Shown here one piece after another: positions 24,877 to 37,893 of a DNA stretch of 64,000 bases. Below the pieces are notes generated by a model. It had not been told where the DNA came from, did not search any database, and saw nothing but the letters and a program-made list of their open reading frames with translations. This stretch comes from Paraphysoderma sedebokerense (taxonomy: Eukaryota > Blastocladiomycota > Physodermatomycetes > Physodermatales > Physodermataceae), in assembly GCA_025602915.1 (NCBI GenBank), contig JAHLJZ010000007.1, positions 496,001 to 560,000 on the forward strand, given 5' to 3'. Numbering within the stretch: position 1 is the stretch's first letter; each line of letters begins with the position of its first letter. The translations under genes and the position numbers were made by a program.

Positions 24877-26166
24877 TCACTCTTCTTTTACATCTACGTC
24901 TTTCTTCTCTGCGGCATCATCGCCACCTACAACCATAAAGACAACATCACCAACTTTGCTGTCTTTTACCTGAACAAAAACTGTCAGTTTCAAATCCGTT
25001 GATGAGTCAAGAAGGGAATAATTAAAGGCACGCACCCATTCGATTGCTGGTTCCACCATTTTCTCTTTACCGAGACTAATTTGTTTGTTCATTTCCCGAG
25101 ATAAATTCACAAGGTAAGTCACTACCGGGTTATTTTCCAACGCAGCATGATCTTCCCCATCGGCAGCGGAAGAATGAACAATCAACTTGGTAATCGGTTT
25201 TGTTAAAACTTCCAAGGTAGCTTGAGGATTTTGAGCCGCAGATTTAACGACTTCATATGATGATTCTAGGATTTTGACACCAGGTCCGACAACAACGTCG
25301 ACGGCTTTTTCTTTGATTTCTTTGACTCCTTTAAGTTCTGTCACGGATTCAACGTTTTTGAGGAAAACAGTGACAACAGCTTGAGACTTATCGTTTAGAC
25401 TTGCAGAGGTAGTCTGGAGAGTGCCGAGGATAGCTTTGTGAAGTTTGGCAATAGGAGTTTCATTTTCGTCAGTCGATTTAGAAAGGGCAGATAATGATTC
25501 TGAAGCCCAATAAGAAGCAGACGACCACAAGTTCGAGACAGTGGTGGATAATGGTTGATTAGCGACGTTTTGAAGTTTATTTTGTAATTCCAATACTGTC
25601 GGAGTGACTTGATCGACCACATTAGAGAGAGCAGGGTTAGCTTGAATAGTTTTTGAGATGGACTCTTTGGCGACTTCCAGGTGAGGTTCAAGTTGAGTCT
25701 TGACTTTGTCAATCTGATCGTTAACGATTGGTGTTACTTTTTCCTTGACGACTTCAACTTTTTCGGAAACTACGTCTTTCACTTCAACCATTTTCTCGGA
25801 GACGGCTGCATATTTGGTATCAGCGATAGTCTTGTATTCTTTGGCCACGGCAACGAACTTGTCCTTTCCTTCGAGCGCCTTCAAGGTAACCGGTTCAGAT
25901 ACACCAAGATCGCGAAGAAGTTTTTCCAATTCAAGAGCTTTAGCTTCATCGACAGATTTGGGGAAGTGGATACGAATGGCGGTAGTGATTTTTTCAATTT
26001 GTTGCTTCAGTGTGGACTCTGATGAAGTTGTGTCGGTGGCGTCGGCGGTTGCGGAAGCGTCGGCGGCAGAACGAAGTTCGTCGAATAATGGAGATAATTT
26101 TGTATCGTTAAAAGTCAAATCCTGGCTACCCAAAGCAGCAGTAAAGTCTTGTTGTGTGGTTGCCAT
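24877..26166 (-). CDS. helical, apolipoprotein- or perilipin-like protein
   Basis: Single-exon frame of 429 residues beginning MATTQQDFT. There is no signal peptide and no classical membrane segment. Residues about 115-200 contain repeated amphipathic units (VKDVVSEKVEVVKEKVTPIV, then DQIDKVKTQLEPHLEVAKES) with 11-residue periodicity, like the lipid-binding helices of apolipoproteins and perilipins. The later part is predicted helical as well, and the tail is acidic and lysine-rich (DVDVKEE). The standard N-terminal PAT motif of perilipins is not visible, so I do not name it. A lipid-droplet or membrane-surface role is an inference; a LEA-like stress protein is the alternative. Chytrid zoospores carry a prominent lipid globule, which would give such a protein a use. 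Confidence 0.65.
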   Translation of the reverse strand: MATTQQDFTAALGSQDLTFNDTKLSPLFDELRSAADASATADATDTTSSESTLKQQIEKITTAIRIHFPKSVDEAKALELEKLLRDLGVSEPVTLKALEGKDKFVAVAKEYKTIADTKYAAVSEKMVEVKDVVSEKVEVVKEKVTPIVNDQIDKVKTQLEPHLEVAKESISKTIQANPALSNVVDQVTPTVLELQNKLQNVANQPLSTTVSNLWSSASYWASESLSALSKSTDENETPIAKLHKAILGTLQTTSASLNDKSQAVVTVFLKNVESVTELKGVKEIKEKAVDVVVGPGVKILESSYEVVKSAAQNPQATLEVLTKPITKLIVHSSAADGEDHAALENNPVVTYLVNLSREMNKQISLGKEKMVEPAIEWVRAFNYSLLDSSTDLKLTVFVQVKDSKVGDVVFMVVGGDDAAEKKDVDVKEE

Positions 26167-26700
26167 TCTTCTGAAGTCTTCGCAGGTCTATATTCGAAAT
26201 ACAAGAAGCGAGAAGGAGAAAGAAAACTCGACAAAAAACGATGAAGAGGGTCCGCAAATTAACTGTCTTATAGTTTTCAACACATCCATTGAAATTCAGT
26301 GGTGCCTTATGATTCGATAACAACACGCCGACATAATTCCCCCCCTTGTTAGATGACTGAGTTTGCGAATGGACACAATAGCATTCCATATCAGTCGACG
26401 CGCCAAGAGGGGTTTCCTGCTTCAAATCAGGAGACACTGTAAAGTGCAAATTGTTGTTGTGCAGAATATGACAGGTAAATGTAAAGAGAAAAACGTATAT
26501 TCGTTGTACATATGTAGGGTTTAAAAATTACAAGGTATAAAAGTATAATACACAACGTTTGTCCACTATATAATTTGAATGCGAGAAGTTCCAACTATTC
26601 CTCTAACAGCATTGAACAACGAACTGAATTCTAACAAAGACACTGACGAAAATCATTTCTTGAAGATGGAGACCGTATTCAATTCAACATTTCTCAACAT
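26167..26700. other. intergenic, nothing identified
   Basis: Holds the promoter of the helical protein gene (minus) and the end of the next minus-strand gene. It is AT-rich with no supported coding frame; a short frame at 26579-26815 on the plus strand is antisense to the neighbouring gene. Confidence 0.45.
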
Positions 26701-27387
26701 TCAACTTCTTTCTCCTTTTGGAACCGCCACTCCAACTCTTTTATTCTTCCAACCAGACCAAGGTTTCACAAACAACGAATTCCAAACTTTTTTCTCCTTC
26801 TTTTTATCTTCTTGAATTCCTTTCTTGAGCGTATGTTTCTCAAACAACATTTCCAAATCAACCGAAGAAATCGTTCTAGACTTTCTTCTATCTTTATCAT
26901 CTACGTCAAAACCTACCCCCCAATCTCCTCCGCACAATTCGGCTCTAGTAATCTCTACTTGTCCTTTTGCACTCATTTTTAATATCTTGGGTTGAGACCC
27001 TTTACGTTGTCGTGGCGTCGTTAATGTGCTTCCAGAGGTATTCGTTTTTGCTGCTTCAAGGGGAACAGGGTCAGAAGAGGGTACCCCCGTTGTTGAGATT
27101 TCAGGGGCTATAATCGGTCCAGACGATAAAGATGTTGCGCTCTTTTCTACACATGTGGCACGGTCACTGACTGCAGTGAGGTTCGAAAAATGTGATGATG
27201 CCAGGGCGCAAGTGGACTTTTCTATACAGTCGACTTTATCGGATGGACTGATTTTATCGCTAGACTCGGTTTCAGTGAATGAATTCGAACAAGAGAGTGC
27301 CGCTTTGGATAACGTGTTTGGAGTAAAATATTCTGTCGTCTGTGGACTCAAAACAGTTGTTGCTTCTTTATCTTCTTCTGACGACAT
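26701..27387 (-). CDS. uncharacterised protein, 228 residues
   Basis: Open frame starting at the ATG at 27387 (MSSEEDKEATTVLSPQ). The first 130 residues are Ser/Thr-rich and low in hydrophobics. The second half is more ordered in composition: TPRQRKGSQPKILKMSAKG, EITRAELCGGDWGVGFDVDD, RRKSRTISSVDLEMLFEKH and a basic segment ending in KNKRVGVAVPKGERS. The block around RRKSRTIS could be a kinase target. I know no family with this arrangement. The acidic and basic blocks after the disordered lead suggest a regulatory or scaffold protein, which is inference only. Confidence 0.55.
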   Translation of the reverse strand: MSSEEDKEATTVLSPQTTEYFTPNTLSKAALSCSNSFTETESSDKISPSDKVDCIEKSTCALASSHFSNLTAVSDRATCVEKSATSLSSGPIIAPEISTTGVPSSDPVPLEAAKTNTSGSTLTTPRQRKGSQPKILKMSAKGQVEITRAELCGGDWGVGFDVDDKDRRKSRTISSVDLEMLFEKHTLKKGIQEDKKKEKKVWNSLFVKPWSGWKNKRVGVAVPKGERS

Positions 27388-27874
27388 TTCTTATTCCTTT
27401 TTTTTCTTGCGGACTAGTAGAACTGAAAAAAATTCGCTAAAAATTTGACGAAATTGTCGCGTTGCGCCACGGTTTTATCTATTCGCGAAAGACTGTTTGG
27501 TGACCCTTTCACTTGATACAAAGCGTAAAAAGTATACCGGAATAAAGCGTGTATTCGTATTGCCGAGACAGTGCAAAGCGGAGCGAAAAATTCGATGGGA
27601 CTTTTATGTTCACCTCAAAAAATATCTGTCCTTCGACAACGCCCTCACGGGCTTAGCCTCACTGTATAGATTGCAGCATCGAGAACGTTCATCACTCCCA
27701 CCGCAAGAATGGAAATGAACACAAATTCATTCATCATGTGAATGTCGCGTTATCAACATTGTCGACATAGTGGCCGACTGGGCGCATTGCTTCATGGAAA
27801 AAAGGATAAATTGAAGAAAACGTGCAAGTGAATATAGTCGACGGTGAAAGTAATATATTTCATTTCAACCAATA
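27388..27874. other. intergenic, nothing identified
   Basis: Includes the presumed promoter of the 228-residue protein gene and the 3' end of the next minus-strand gene. A 73-codon plus-strand frame here has no features supporting translation. Confidence 0.45.
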
Positions 27875-29821
27875 TTAACCCGTCTTTAGCTGTGAAGATT
27901 CTAATATTCTACATTCATTTGTCGCTTCAGTCAAACGGTTCTTTCGAAATTTAGAAGTTCTACTATACGATTCCGGAGCTGAAACGGTTGATAACGAGTG
28001 GGTCGTTGTGCGGAAAGTGCTCGACTTTCTACTTGAGGCAGACGCTGGCGGAGATGGTACCACTCGTTTTGTTTCACTAATATTGGGAACCGAAATTTTT
28101 ATAACAGATGAAGAGGACGAAGAAGTAGAAGACGACGAATTCGGTCGTTGAAGGTTTCCAGACGTCTCCTCTTTGTCGGTGTATTCCGGACGAGATTCAT
28201 TGCCGAACGCAATCCGCTCTAGCAAATTAATGTCGTCATCATAATGTGACATTGTAGATTCCGGTCTTGTAGGCATTTGTGAGTCGTATTCGAATGATTT
28301 AGACATTGAATCAGATGGCGACGAGTTACGTCTCTCTTCGCGTGGGTCGGATTGAGATACTGCTGTTGAAGGGATATTTCGGATATCCGGATTGCATGGA
28401 CCATGAATACAAATTATCAGATTTGTACATTATTACCAAAAGAACGAAGAAAACAACTCCAAATAACACTCACCTGAATCTTTTCTTTCTTTTCTGTGTC
28501 GATTTCTACTCTGAAACGAAACAATTCTTCCGTTCGTAACCTTGTACCTTTCAGCTTCCGCAACTATCATTTCTGCCACGGCTTGCATCGAATAAAGTGA
28601 AGGTTGTGGAATTCGCTGGATTGACTGTATACTTTAAACATCACATATCATTCAGAATCCAAGCCACACAAAAAGTTCAATATCCAGACGTGAATTTACC
28701 AGTCTTGGTACTGTTGTATTGTATCCAACGCTTCTTGAGCGTATACAACTTGTCGCATTAATTGTTCTTTTTCATTGTGAAGAGCAGAACTAGACTTGAA
28801 TGTTAATAAACCCGTTCAACTTCACAACACGCGACATGTTTGACATTACCGAATCAAATCTAACAAATGTTCAATCGATTCTAGATTTAGTTTACTAGAA
28901 TTCAATATTACCTCTGGAATCAGATTTACATCGTTACTGGATCGTGGGGGTACTGATGGAATGGATTCGGGTAACGGTGGTCTCAGATTTTGGTATGTCT
29001 GGATATACCGAATCGTTTGTACTGTACCATACCATCAATGTTTCAATATCTCGAGAACAATACATATTATCCAGATCTAAACATACCGATATCTTCTGCG
29101 GGTTCTCTCCTCAGTATAATGGGTATAACTTCTGGAATCTTTAAATAGCCAAAATTCAAGTTAGTCGTAATCAAATACAAACTTACGATCTCACGCAACA
29201 TGAACTTGAAATCAAGATTACCTCTTCAACGGTACCCACCACTTTACCCAACGTCTGTTCAAAAATCGATTGCTGAAACTGATTCAATGTCTGTAACATC
29301 CTCCCCGACGACGCCCGTTTCTCATCACCTACTTCAACTCCCTACATCAATCGCACCAAACACAAATCAATCCATCAGTCAACCGTCAAGGAAAGTATAA
29401 AATGGTATAAAGATAAGTACAGTAACGGTATCAGAAGAATGTATCACTTGAATTTGAATTTCATGAAGATAATGTAACTCTTGATGTAGATCCTAGGTTT
29501 ATTGTTTAACGGAAAATCCAAACGTCAAACGTCAAACGTTAAACGGTTAGACGGTTATTCGATCGTGAATAAGGTCAACAAAAATAGTAAAAGTGATGTA
29601 AATTGTAAATGATTTTTGGGAAATAAAAATCTGAGTAAGATGAGTTTTGGTGAATGTGGGTAACTGACTTTTATATCTTGAATTAATCGAGTTCCAATCA
29701 TTCGTTCAATATCGTCTCGCTCCGGAATAGGAATTCGAGGCTCAATATACTTCCACACTGATCCAGTGGGAACCAAAGAAGATTGTACCAAGTCGGATTG
29801 AGTCCGTAATAAATAATTCAT
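27875..29821 (-). CDS. uncharacterised multi-exon coiled-coil protein
   Basis: Gene model of about eight exons starting at the ATG at 29821 (MNYLLRTQSDLVQSSLVPTG). Pieces that look coding, in order: WKYIEPRIPIPERDDIERMI; ELHYLHEIQIQ; RMLQTLNQFQQSIFEQTLGK (about 29240-29320); IPEVIPIILRREPAEDI; LRPPLPESIPSVPPRSSNDV with LNLESIEHLLDLI (about 28850-28990); EKEQLMRQVVYAQEALDTIQ (about 28700-28780); SLYSMQAVAEMIVAEAER; and a Ser-rich tail reading REERRNSSPSDSMSKSFEYD to the stop at 27875. The helices suggest a coiled-coil scaffold. I cannot name a family. Near 28540 the frame that continues well (RTEELFRFRVEIDTEKKR) is offset from the preceding exon frame, so an exon edge or a sequence error there is unresolved. 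Confidence 0.55.
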
Positions 29822-30142
29822 GACGACGAGAAAAGGTGTAATAGCCTTTAAGGAAAGGAACAACGTAGGTGGAGTGGGTCAAATGCAGGAAGAGTTGAAA
29901 GTGCAAAGTCGCGTCGGTTTGGTCTATGCAGTATCAGGTGCAAGACGGATTCTAATCACGATTTTATTGTCTAAGATTATACAGTAAAGATACAGAAATT
30001 GTCTATTTTGATGAAATAGTCTATTGAAGAAACACCTTCTAACAAAATAACTCCTCAACCCAATCCCGCTAAATAGCGTTGCTGAAATTCATATATCAGT
30101 AAAGTAATACCGAATAACGGCTACATGTAGAAATCATTACAA

Positions 30143-31832
30143 TCAGTTCATTACTTGGGTGTTGATAGCCTGAAACAAAAGAATGACGAAAACGTACCGA
30201 AATGATCATACAACGTGGAATGATTCCTTTAAATAGAGCTTTTGGACCTTCGTTTTGTACAATGTACCTAGTACAGATCCGTTAATGTCGAATTTCGCAA
30301 AATGATAAGTACGTAGTGGAACTTACCTGAAACATTGCACGATTCCAGTATAAACCGGCGCTCCAGGTTTCGGTTTCACTTGAAGTCGAGTTTTGATGAC
30401 TAACATTTCAAGGTTCGTCAGGTTCTTTGATATCGAATGATACAGAAAGAAATGTTAATGTAAAAGCATATGAGGTTGACGTACCATCCATGGGAGTGAC
30501 TGAACCGGCTCCTATGATTCCACTCACAATTCCGGAAGCGAATACTTTTGGGAACGTCACATTACCATTCTGATCGGCCAATAACATTTTGAAATACGCA
30601 TGCAGCGGAAAAAAAATAAACGAGAATGGTACATCTCTTTAATTAAGGTTAAACAAAATTGCTTCAAACGGTAGTGGCGTGGGCGCAATGATCAAAAATG
30701 AAGTCACTCACCGGAGTAAAGTTGCCCTTGTACCTCGATACATTCCTTTTAATCCTAAATCTTTAACAACGGTTCCTAATGATGGTTTTGGTTGACCAGG
30801 TGGGGTATTTAAAGAGGCTAATTGTAATTGAATTTTGGTGATTTCCATTGGATTTGTAGCGATGACTTGGCAAAACCCGGCCGTGGCTCCTGCAATCTAA
30901 TTATTTTCCATTGTCACATTGTCAGAACAAAATCAAAATGTACCAAGAGACCAATGGCGGATTTAGAAATTGATAAGTCATACCATGCCTAGAGGAATCG
31001 GAATGTTATCAGCATCATAGTTTGTATGGTTCCTTTCGTTATACCAATTTGCGAGATGTTCTCGTGCGTAATCATTCACCGCCAATTTGATTGCTTTTTC
31101 GGGAGTTATTCCAATCTAATCATCGCACTATCAATATCGAGCAAAACCACATTCCGTAACAATCAAACGTCCTACCAAATTCGGCAACAAGCCTACGAAA
31201 CGAGACGAGAGTAAAATCAGGGTCCGTAGACGATAGAGTACCAAGTATCAATGAATAAACGTACCCCTGTATAAACCTCTCCATCCTTCTGTTCTCACAA
31301 TAGATTTAAAACAATCAACTCTAGAATCACAGAGCAGAGCAACAAGCGAATATGGATTTCAATGGTTAATACGGCCTTTGATCCCGTACAAAACCTGGTA
31401 TCAAAAGGTCTTAATAACGAATTCAACATACCCGCCCTTGTACTGTACTGTTGAAGTAGAGGGTTTACTTTGATTTTGTAATCGGGTTTTGATGATATCT
31501 AGGTTTGAATAGTTAAATATGCAATCGTGGCGGGAGTGGAACTAGCACGAACTCCTGATAGCGTACCAAGCGGATAAATTCTAAATCAGGCAAAGAGTTT
31601 AGCGTTGGTAACGGTGTAAATGGTAATTCAATGATGTAGGGATAAAAGACGTACATTGTTGTTCCTATGATACCAGCTGTTGCAGCGCATGCTAATTTTG
31701 TTGAGAGACTATATATCAGGCAGTGTGAAATTACAGACGGTCAGTACTGATTTACGACCTAAACAGTGGAGATAAGTAAGGCAGTGCGAACCTCGTCTTC
31801 GGTTTCGATGTATTATGGCTCTCTTTAGACAT
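30143..31832 (-). CDS. mitochondrial carrier, glutamate carrier-like (SLC25A22/A18 type)
   Basis: Inner-membrane transporter of the SLC25 family. The start is the ATG at 31832; about nine exons are spread over 1.7 kb. The three carrier repeats show their signatures: IIYPLDIIKTRLQNQ (first PxD/E-x-x-K/R, split by an intron after the Leu codon), TNPMEITKIQLQLASL (second) and VTPMDVIKTRLQVKPKPG (third, split by an intron after the Asp). Between them lie GWRGLYRG, ITPEKAIKLAVNDYAREHL and KGMYRGTRATLLRDVPFS. The TPEKAIKLAVND block and the ME in place of MD or LD in repeat two are typical of glutamate carriers (GC1/GC2). The C-terminal exon is short (AINTQVMN) and its assignment is the weakest part. 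Aspartate/glutamate carriers without the EF-hand domain remain a possible alternative. Confidence 0.88.
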
Positions 31833-32134
31833 AACGATGAGCTGATATAAACTTTAGCCTTTCAATACTTTTGACCCGACGGAATTCCGTGATTGCTCGG
31901 ATGGATTCGAGTTCGGGTGAAGCAGGCAAAGTTGGCGACACAAGGGAGAATTTGGGTTCACTATATTTCTTGTTAAGAGTTGATTTTGCAAGGTTCAGAA
32001 ACCACATCAATACATTTATTTATTAGAATTATACACAGAGAATAAACTAAAGAATCCGGTCGTCATCCAGTACTGCAATACGACCTATGCTACATAATAG
32101 ATAAAAAGAGGAAGGACACTACACTCTACATCGT

Positions 32135-33790
<1,656 letters not shown>

Positions 33791-35357
33791 TCAAGTATTC
33801 TTCACTCCTTCTTCGAGTCCCTCTGCCACCGTACCCTTGTCTGTCACTCCTCCATCTACTATATTGGACGAGTTCTTGCTTTGAGTACTGTTGAACCCAT
33901 TACCGGCAGCCTGAAGTAAATCCATGCTCTGCAATCCCTCCAGACCGGTTGCGCCAAACCAGGGTATCGTGGGCAGTCCCATCACTTGGTTCATTTGGCC
34001 CATGTTCAGTCCCATGTTCATACCTCCAAACGGTAGACCGAATCCCATGTTCACCCCGAGCAAGTTTTGCACCGCCATTTGAGATAAAAGGTTTGAATTG
34101 ACTTGAAGATTGTTGGAAAAGTTTGTCGACTCGAGTGATGCGTTTAGATTCGGAATCACGAAATTTGACAGCGTCCGTGCTCTTCGACTTCCCTTGGCGT
34201 GGATCTTGAGATGCTGCGACAAATTATCTGTCCTTGAAAATCGCTTGGTACATCCTGCTATCGGACAAGCGTATGCTATAGAAGTAAATTGAAGGTATTA
34301 GAAAAGGATTCAATGAATGTCTTGTGGGATCAAACCAAAAAAAAGTCTACTCACGTCGCTCTCCGGTATGTGTCCTGACATGTCTCTTCAAATGCTCGCT
34401 CCGTTTAAAACTCTTCCCGCAGTCTGAAAATGGGCAAAAGTATTTCCTCGGTCGTCTAGCATCCACACTATCCTTTTGTTTTCGCCTCCTCTTCTTCTTC
34501 TCTGTGCCAGAGTCGGGGATTTCGATTTCGACCTCCTGAAAATTCGAATTGCAACTCGAAGAATTACTTTCATCATCATCCATTTCATTGTCCACATCCA
34601 TTCCAACACCAAAGCACGACGCCGAAAGCATGGCTGCTTGAAGATCAGCGGATACAGTGGATAAATCTAACCCATTTAAATGTGCAAACAGGTTAGACTC
34701 GATTGTTTGATCCCCTCGGATATCACCCGCCATATCGAAAGGAAATTCCATCTTGTCCGGCGAAGAAACACTTTCATTTGTTGACGGACTTAATGTCGGT
34801 GACTCGATCTCTGGCTCTGGCCTGTATGCGCTCAAGTCGGAAGAAATAATGGCATCGTCACCAAAATCGAGAAGAAAGTTGCATTGGTCTGAAAACGTGG
34901 AGGGTTGGGAAGCACTCGATTGATTGCAAGGATAAGTCGTCAATCCGTCATTACTGAATATTGTGTTGATGGTATTATGATAATCGATAGAGTCGGGGGA
35001 GAGAGTCAAGGTTGGCGTAGTTTCAAGTTGTCCGGACTTGCACCACGACCAAAACGATGAATCGTCAAGACTAAGTGTGTTGTTCTTGATTTGGAGTGCA
35101 GTAGAAGCATCCTGCTGTTTGTCACCAGTATTAGACGAACCACTATGTTTCAGGTTTCTTGCAGCGAATTGTTTGTCCAAGTACGATTCTGGCGAGGAAC
35201 TAATTGAGCCGAGGGACTGACATGACTCGCAAGAAGCACAGCCAGTTGGCGGAGCAGCATCCATCGACCCGAGCGACTGCACACCATTTTGATTTAACGA
35301 TTGGAAGGGACCCACCAGGGATGATAATATACAGTCATCACCGTTTCCTTTGGACAA
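33791..35357 (-). CDS. two-finger C2H2 transcription factor, Msn2/4-like
   Basis: Predicted stress-type transcription factor. The 3' exon (34286-33791) and the main exon (to 34354) join after TGER, giving TGERPYACP across the intron. Finger one is YFCPFSDCGKSFKRSEHLKR with H-x4-H, finger two is YACPIAGCTKRFSRTDNLSQ with its His pair. The helices RSEHLKRH and RTDNLSQH are those of yeast Msn2/Msn4, which read the stress element AGGGG; the same target is inferred. The long N-terminal part is Ser/Asp-rich with acidic stretches, likely for activation, and a basic patch KKKRRRKQK precedes the fingers as a nuclear signal. The C-terminus is Met/Gly/Leu-rich. The start is unclear: the open frame runs to a TAA near 35426 without an ATG, the first internal ATG is MDAAPPTG, and an upstream exon is likely. 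Confidence 0.85.
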
Positions 35358-36061
35358 CGCTGTTTGAGGTACGCGGACGACCGGCGAAGCAAGTGCAGGA
35401 ACGAGCAGGACATGAATTTCAAACGTAGATTGTTCATGTTAGTTGCACAGGTATTGCAATCGCTTTTACTTCTTAATTAATGGAATTCACATTTAAATTA
35501 AACTTCGACACTGCCATCCCTTACTACATTCTCCTTCTGCTGATCCGACTCCTCAACGACTCCGCGAACTGCGAATCAAAGCCTTGCAACATACCAGTGA
35601 CTTCCTTTGAAGAAGAACATCGCTTTAATCTATCCTCGAATCCTGAGTTTGAATCTATTTCAAGTGACGACGCCTTCGATATAGACATTGTTCTCCGTGT
35701 TTATTTTTACTTTATAACCGTCTTTAGTCTTTGTTACGGCGGCGCCAAAGTTCTTTGTTCTTGATGGCTTTGACGGGGGTAGTAGTTGGGGTTTGAAATA
35801 AGGGAGATGGGAGTGTTCAATATGAGGAAGGGCTTTTTTTTCTTTGTTTGAGATCAGGAGAAGATAAGGAGTTTTAAAAGGAGTAAGACTGAGGGGTTTG
35901 CCGTGGGCATTTAACCGTTCAAAGTCCTTTGAGGGCTGGATGCAGAACACCCTGGGCCCGTGGGAGAAAGTCTCGACATGGATAAGGGAAATTGCTGGAA
36001 ATTGTACCAAAAAATCAGGATTCGGGAGACGTCGTGGCATCCACCTGACAGACCTGTACAA
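35358..36061. other. region with overlapping small open frames, no secure gene
   Basis: Holds the upstream part of the zinc-finger gene. Two frames compete: a plus-strand one of 94 codons (35480-35764) with a hydrophobic segment PYYILLLLIRLL, and a minus-strand one of up to 133 codons (35660-36061) ending in TKDGYKVKINTENNVYIEG. A third minus-strand frame of 54 codons (MSISKASSLEIDSNSGFEDR) overlaps them. The minus-strand ones might be upstream exons of the factor. No family is recognised for any. Confidence 0.3.
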
Positions 36062-37893
36062 GGCTAGACCTTAATAGACTTTAACTCGGCTATATTATGC
36101 GAATATCCGCTTTAACCATTCAATATATCCCCTACCCATCTCGCCATCATGGCGACATGCACATCCCGTGCTACACTGTGTGAGTCACAATGCATCAAGT
36201 ATATCCAATTAACAGTATCCTGATATCGAAATACTTAAGGTTTCATCCCCAAATATACATTCGCATTGCGTTCTCGCGTGATTGAGATCATGAGAGTCTA
36301 GCAACCGAGCGTTCCATGCCACGGTGGAATCAACTTGAACACGGTTACGTGATTGGGCAAACAATCCACCAACTGTTTGGCCTCGCCTCCGATCGTTAGA
36401 GATCATACGATCAAATAAGATCAAATAAGGTTCATAATTGCACGATATAACACTCAATCCGATGAACTATACGACAAAATACCATTCTATGAGGTATTTT
36501 TTGTATTTATGAATTAATGGGAAATACAACTGTGAACTGTGAGGTTTTTGTTCAGAATTACACCGCTGTGGCCTGTACAAACTTGTAATTGTCGCAAACA
36601 GTTTATGCAGTTCGGTCGTCGTAGCTTATGCGGGTATCCTTTTAATCTCTATCCTTTAATCACATGGTCACATTCATTCTTTGACGCCATGGATGGAGTG
36701 GAGTTTTCTGGTTCCCAAGTTGTGGGCAAATTGGACTGCAATTGAATGGAGATTGGAGAACAGCAGCTATGAATAATGAATTAGCGGTAAAATATTTGTT
36801 GTGCACCATTTGATATTCAACAGAGACATGGTATGCACGGATAACGGAGCCATGTGAATTGTGAATTTTTGGATCAATCTACATTCTAAAGTGGCCCTGA
36901 CGTTTGGGCAAGTACTATTGTCTCGACCCCTCGGGACTCGGTTCGACGAGACTGAGGGTCTAGAAAGACATGGAAGATCAGAGAATAATAATTTCCGTCG
37001 CCTCCGCAAGTTCGCATGTGAATTTGAGCGGTATGGCTGATGGCTCAGTATACGCTATGCATGTATCTGCGCTCATGCCGAAATTCAGATTTCAAAACTG
37101 TGGGAATTTTGAAATTTGAACAAATCGACCATGTTCTAGGTTCTAGGTCTTTGTGGGGGTAATGTCTAGATGCCCTTTAGATGTCCTTAAATGCGTACGA
37201 TCATTGCATCTTATCTTTTACCATCGCCAAGGACCCAAGATTGTCGGAGATTGTCGGCCTACGAGAGTTCTAACAGCTGACTTCTATGGTGGCATAGCCG
37301 CATAAGGCATTCAATCATCAATGTGGTGTTGCGAGTTTGGATTGCCAAAGTATTGCCAAATGTTGGTTCTCCACCTCCTGATGATATCTTATTAGTTTCT
37401 TTTTTATCGATCCGATCAGATTCCGTCGTGTTCGCGGTCTTGGTGAATCGCCTGACAGTCTTAGATTGAGACTGTGAGTGTTCAGTTGCAATTTCATCAT
37501 AAATTGTCATAATTATTCGAAATTGAGTATGCTTACGGCATGCATGTTGGAATAGAAACGTTTCTGATTGTGTTTTTCGTTGTTCACGTCATTTTCGCAT
37601 CAGAATCGTCTTGTCAGTGCCATGAGCCATTGTCTTGGAGCAAATCCTAGCGAATCTTCATCGACGGTCATACTATCTCATAGTATTCGATTAATTCATA
37701 TGCAAAGCTGCAGCTTCCATTGAGCCGTTAAAGTGGCTTCATTAAGTATTTTTTCGTTCTGATTCCTAATATGGTATGACAAGGTCAATCGGAGTAGGCG
37801 ATATGATGTCATTGCTCGTTCCATATAAAGCGACATTCGTCTCCTTCACTACCATTAACGATCCAAAAAAACACAAGATTTTAAACGCAAACT
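36062..37893. other. 1.8 kb without a convincing gene
   Basis: The longest empty stretch of the window. It has short open frames only, small local duplications (GATCAAATAA twice near 36410, GATTGTCGG twice near 37245) and an imperfect GC-rich hairpin (36920-36960). It ends with the promoter of the CBS gene, including a TATA box. A non-coding RNA is possible but nothing shows one. Confidence 0.4.
37824..37829 (+). promoter_or_regulatory. TATA box of the CBS-domain gene
   Basis: TATAAA, 70 bases before the ATG at 37894, in a spacing shared by several genes of the window. Confidence 0.55.

Noticed and set aside
24877-26166. Naming the helical protein as perilipin
   Set aside because: The N-terminal PAT motif is absent; only amphipathic repeats are seen.
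29520-29560. Short tandem AACGTCA-type units, possible telomere-like or mobile-element end
   Set aside because: Only about three degenerate units, inside an intron of the minus-strand gene; they do not match a telomere repeat and no element borders them.
36920-36960. GC-rich hairpin with GGTTCGA, tRNA-like at first sight
   Set aside because: The stems GTCTCG/CGAGAC do not form a cloverleaf, and no D-arm, anticodon arm or acceptor stem could be placed around the GGTTCGA.
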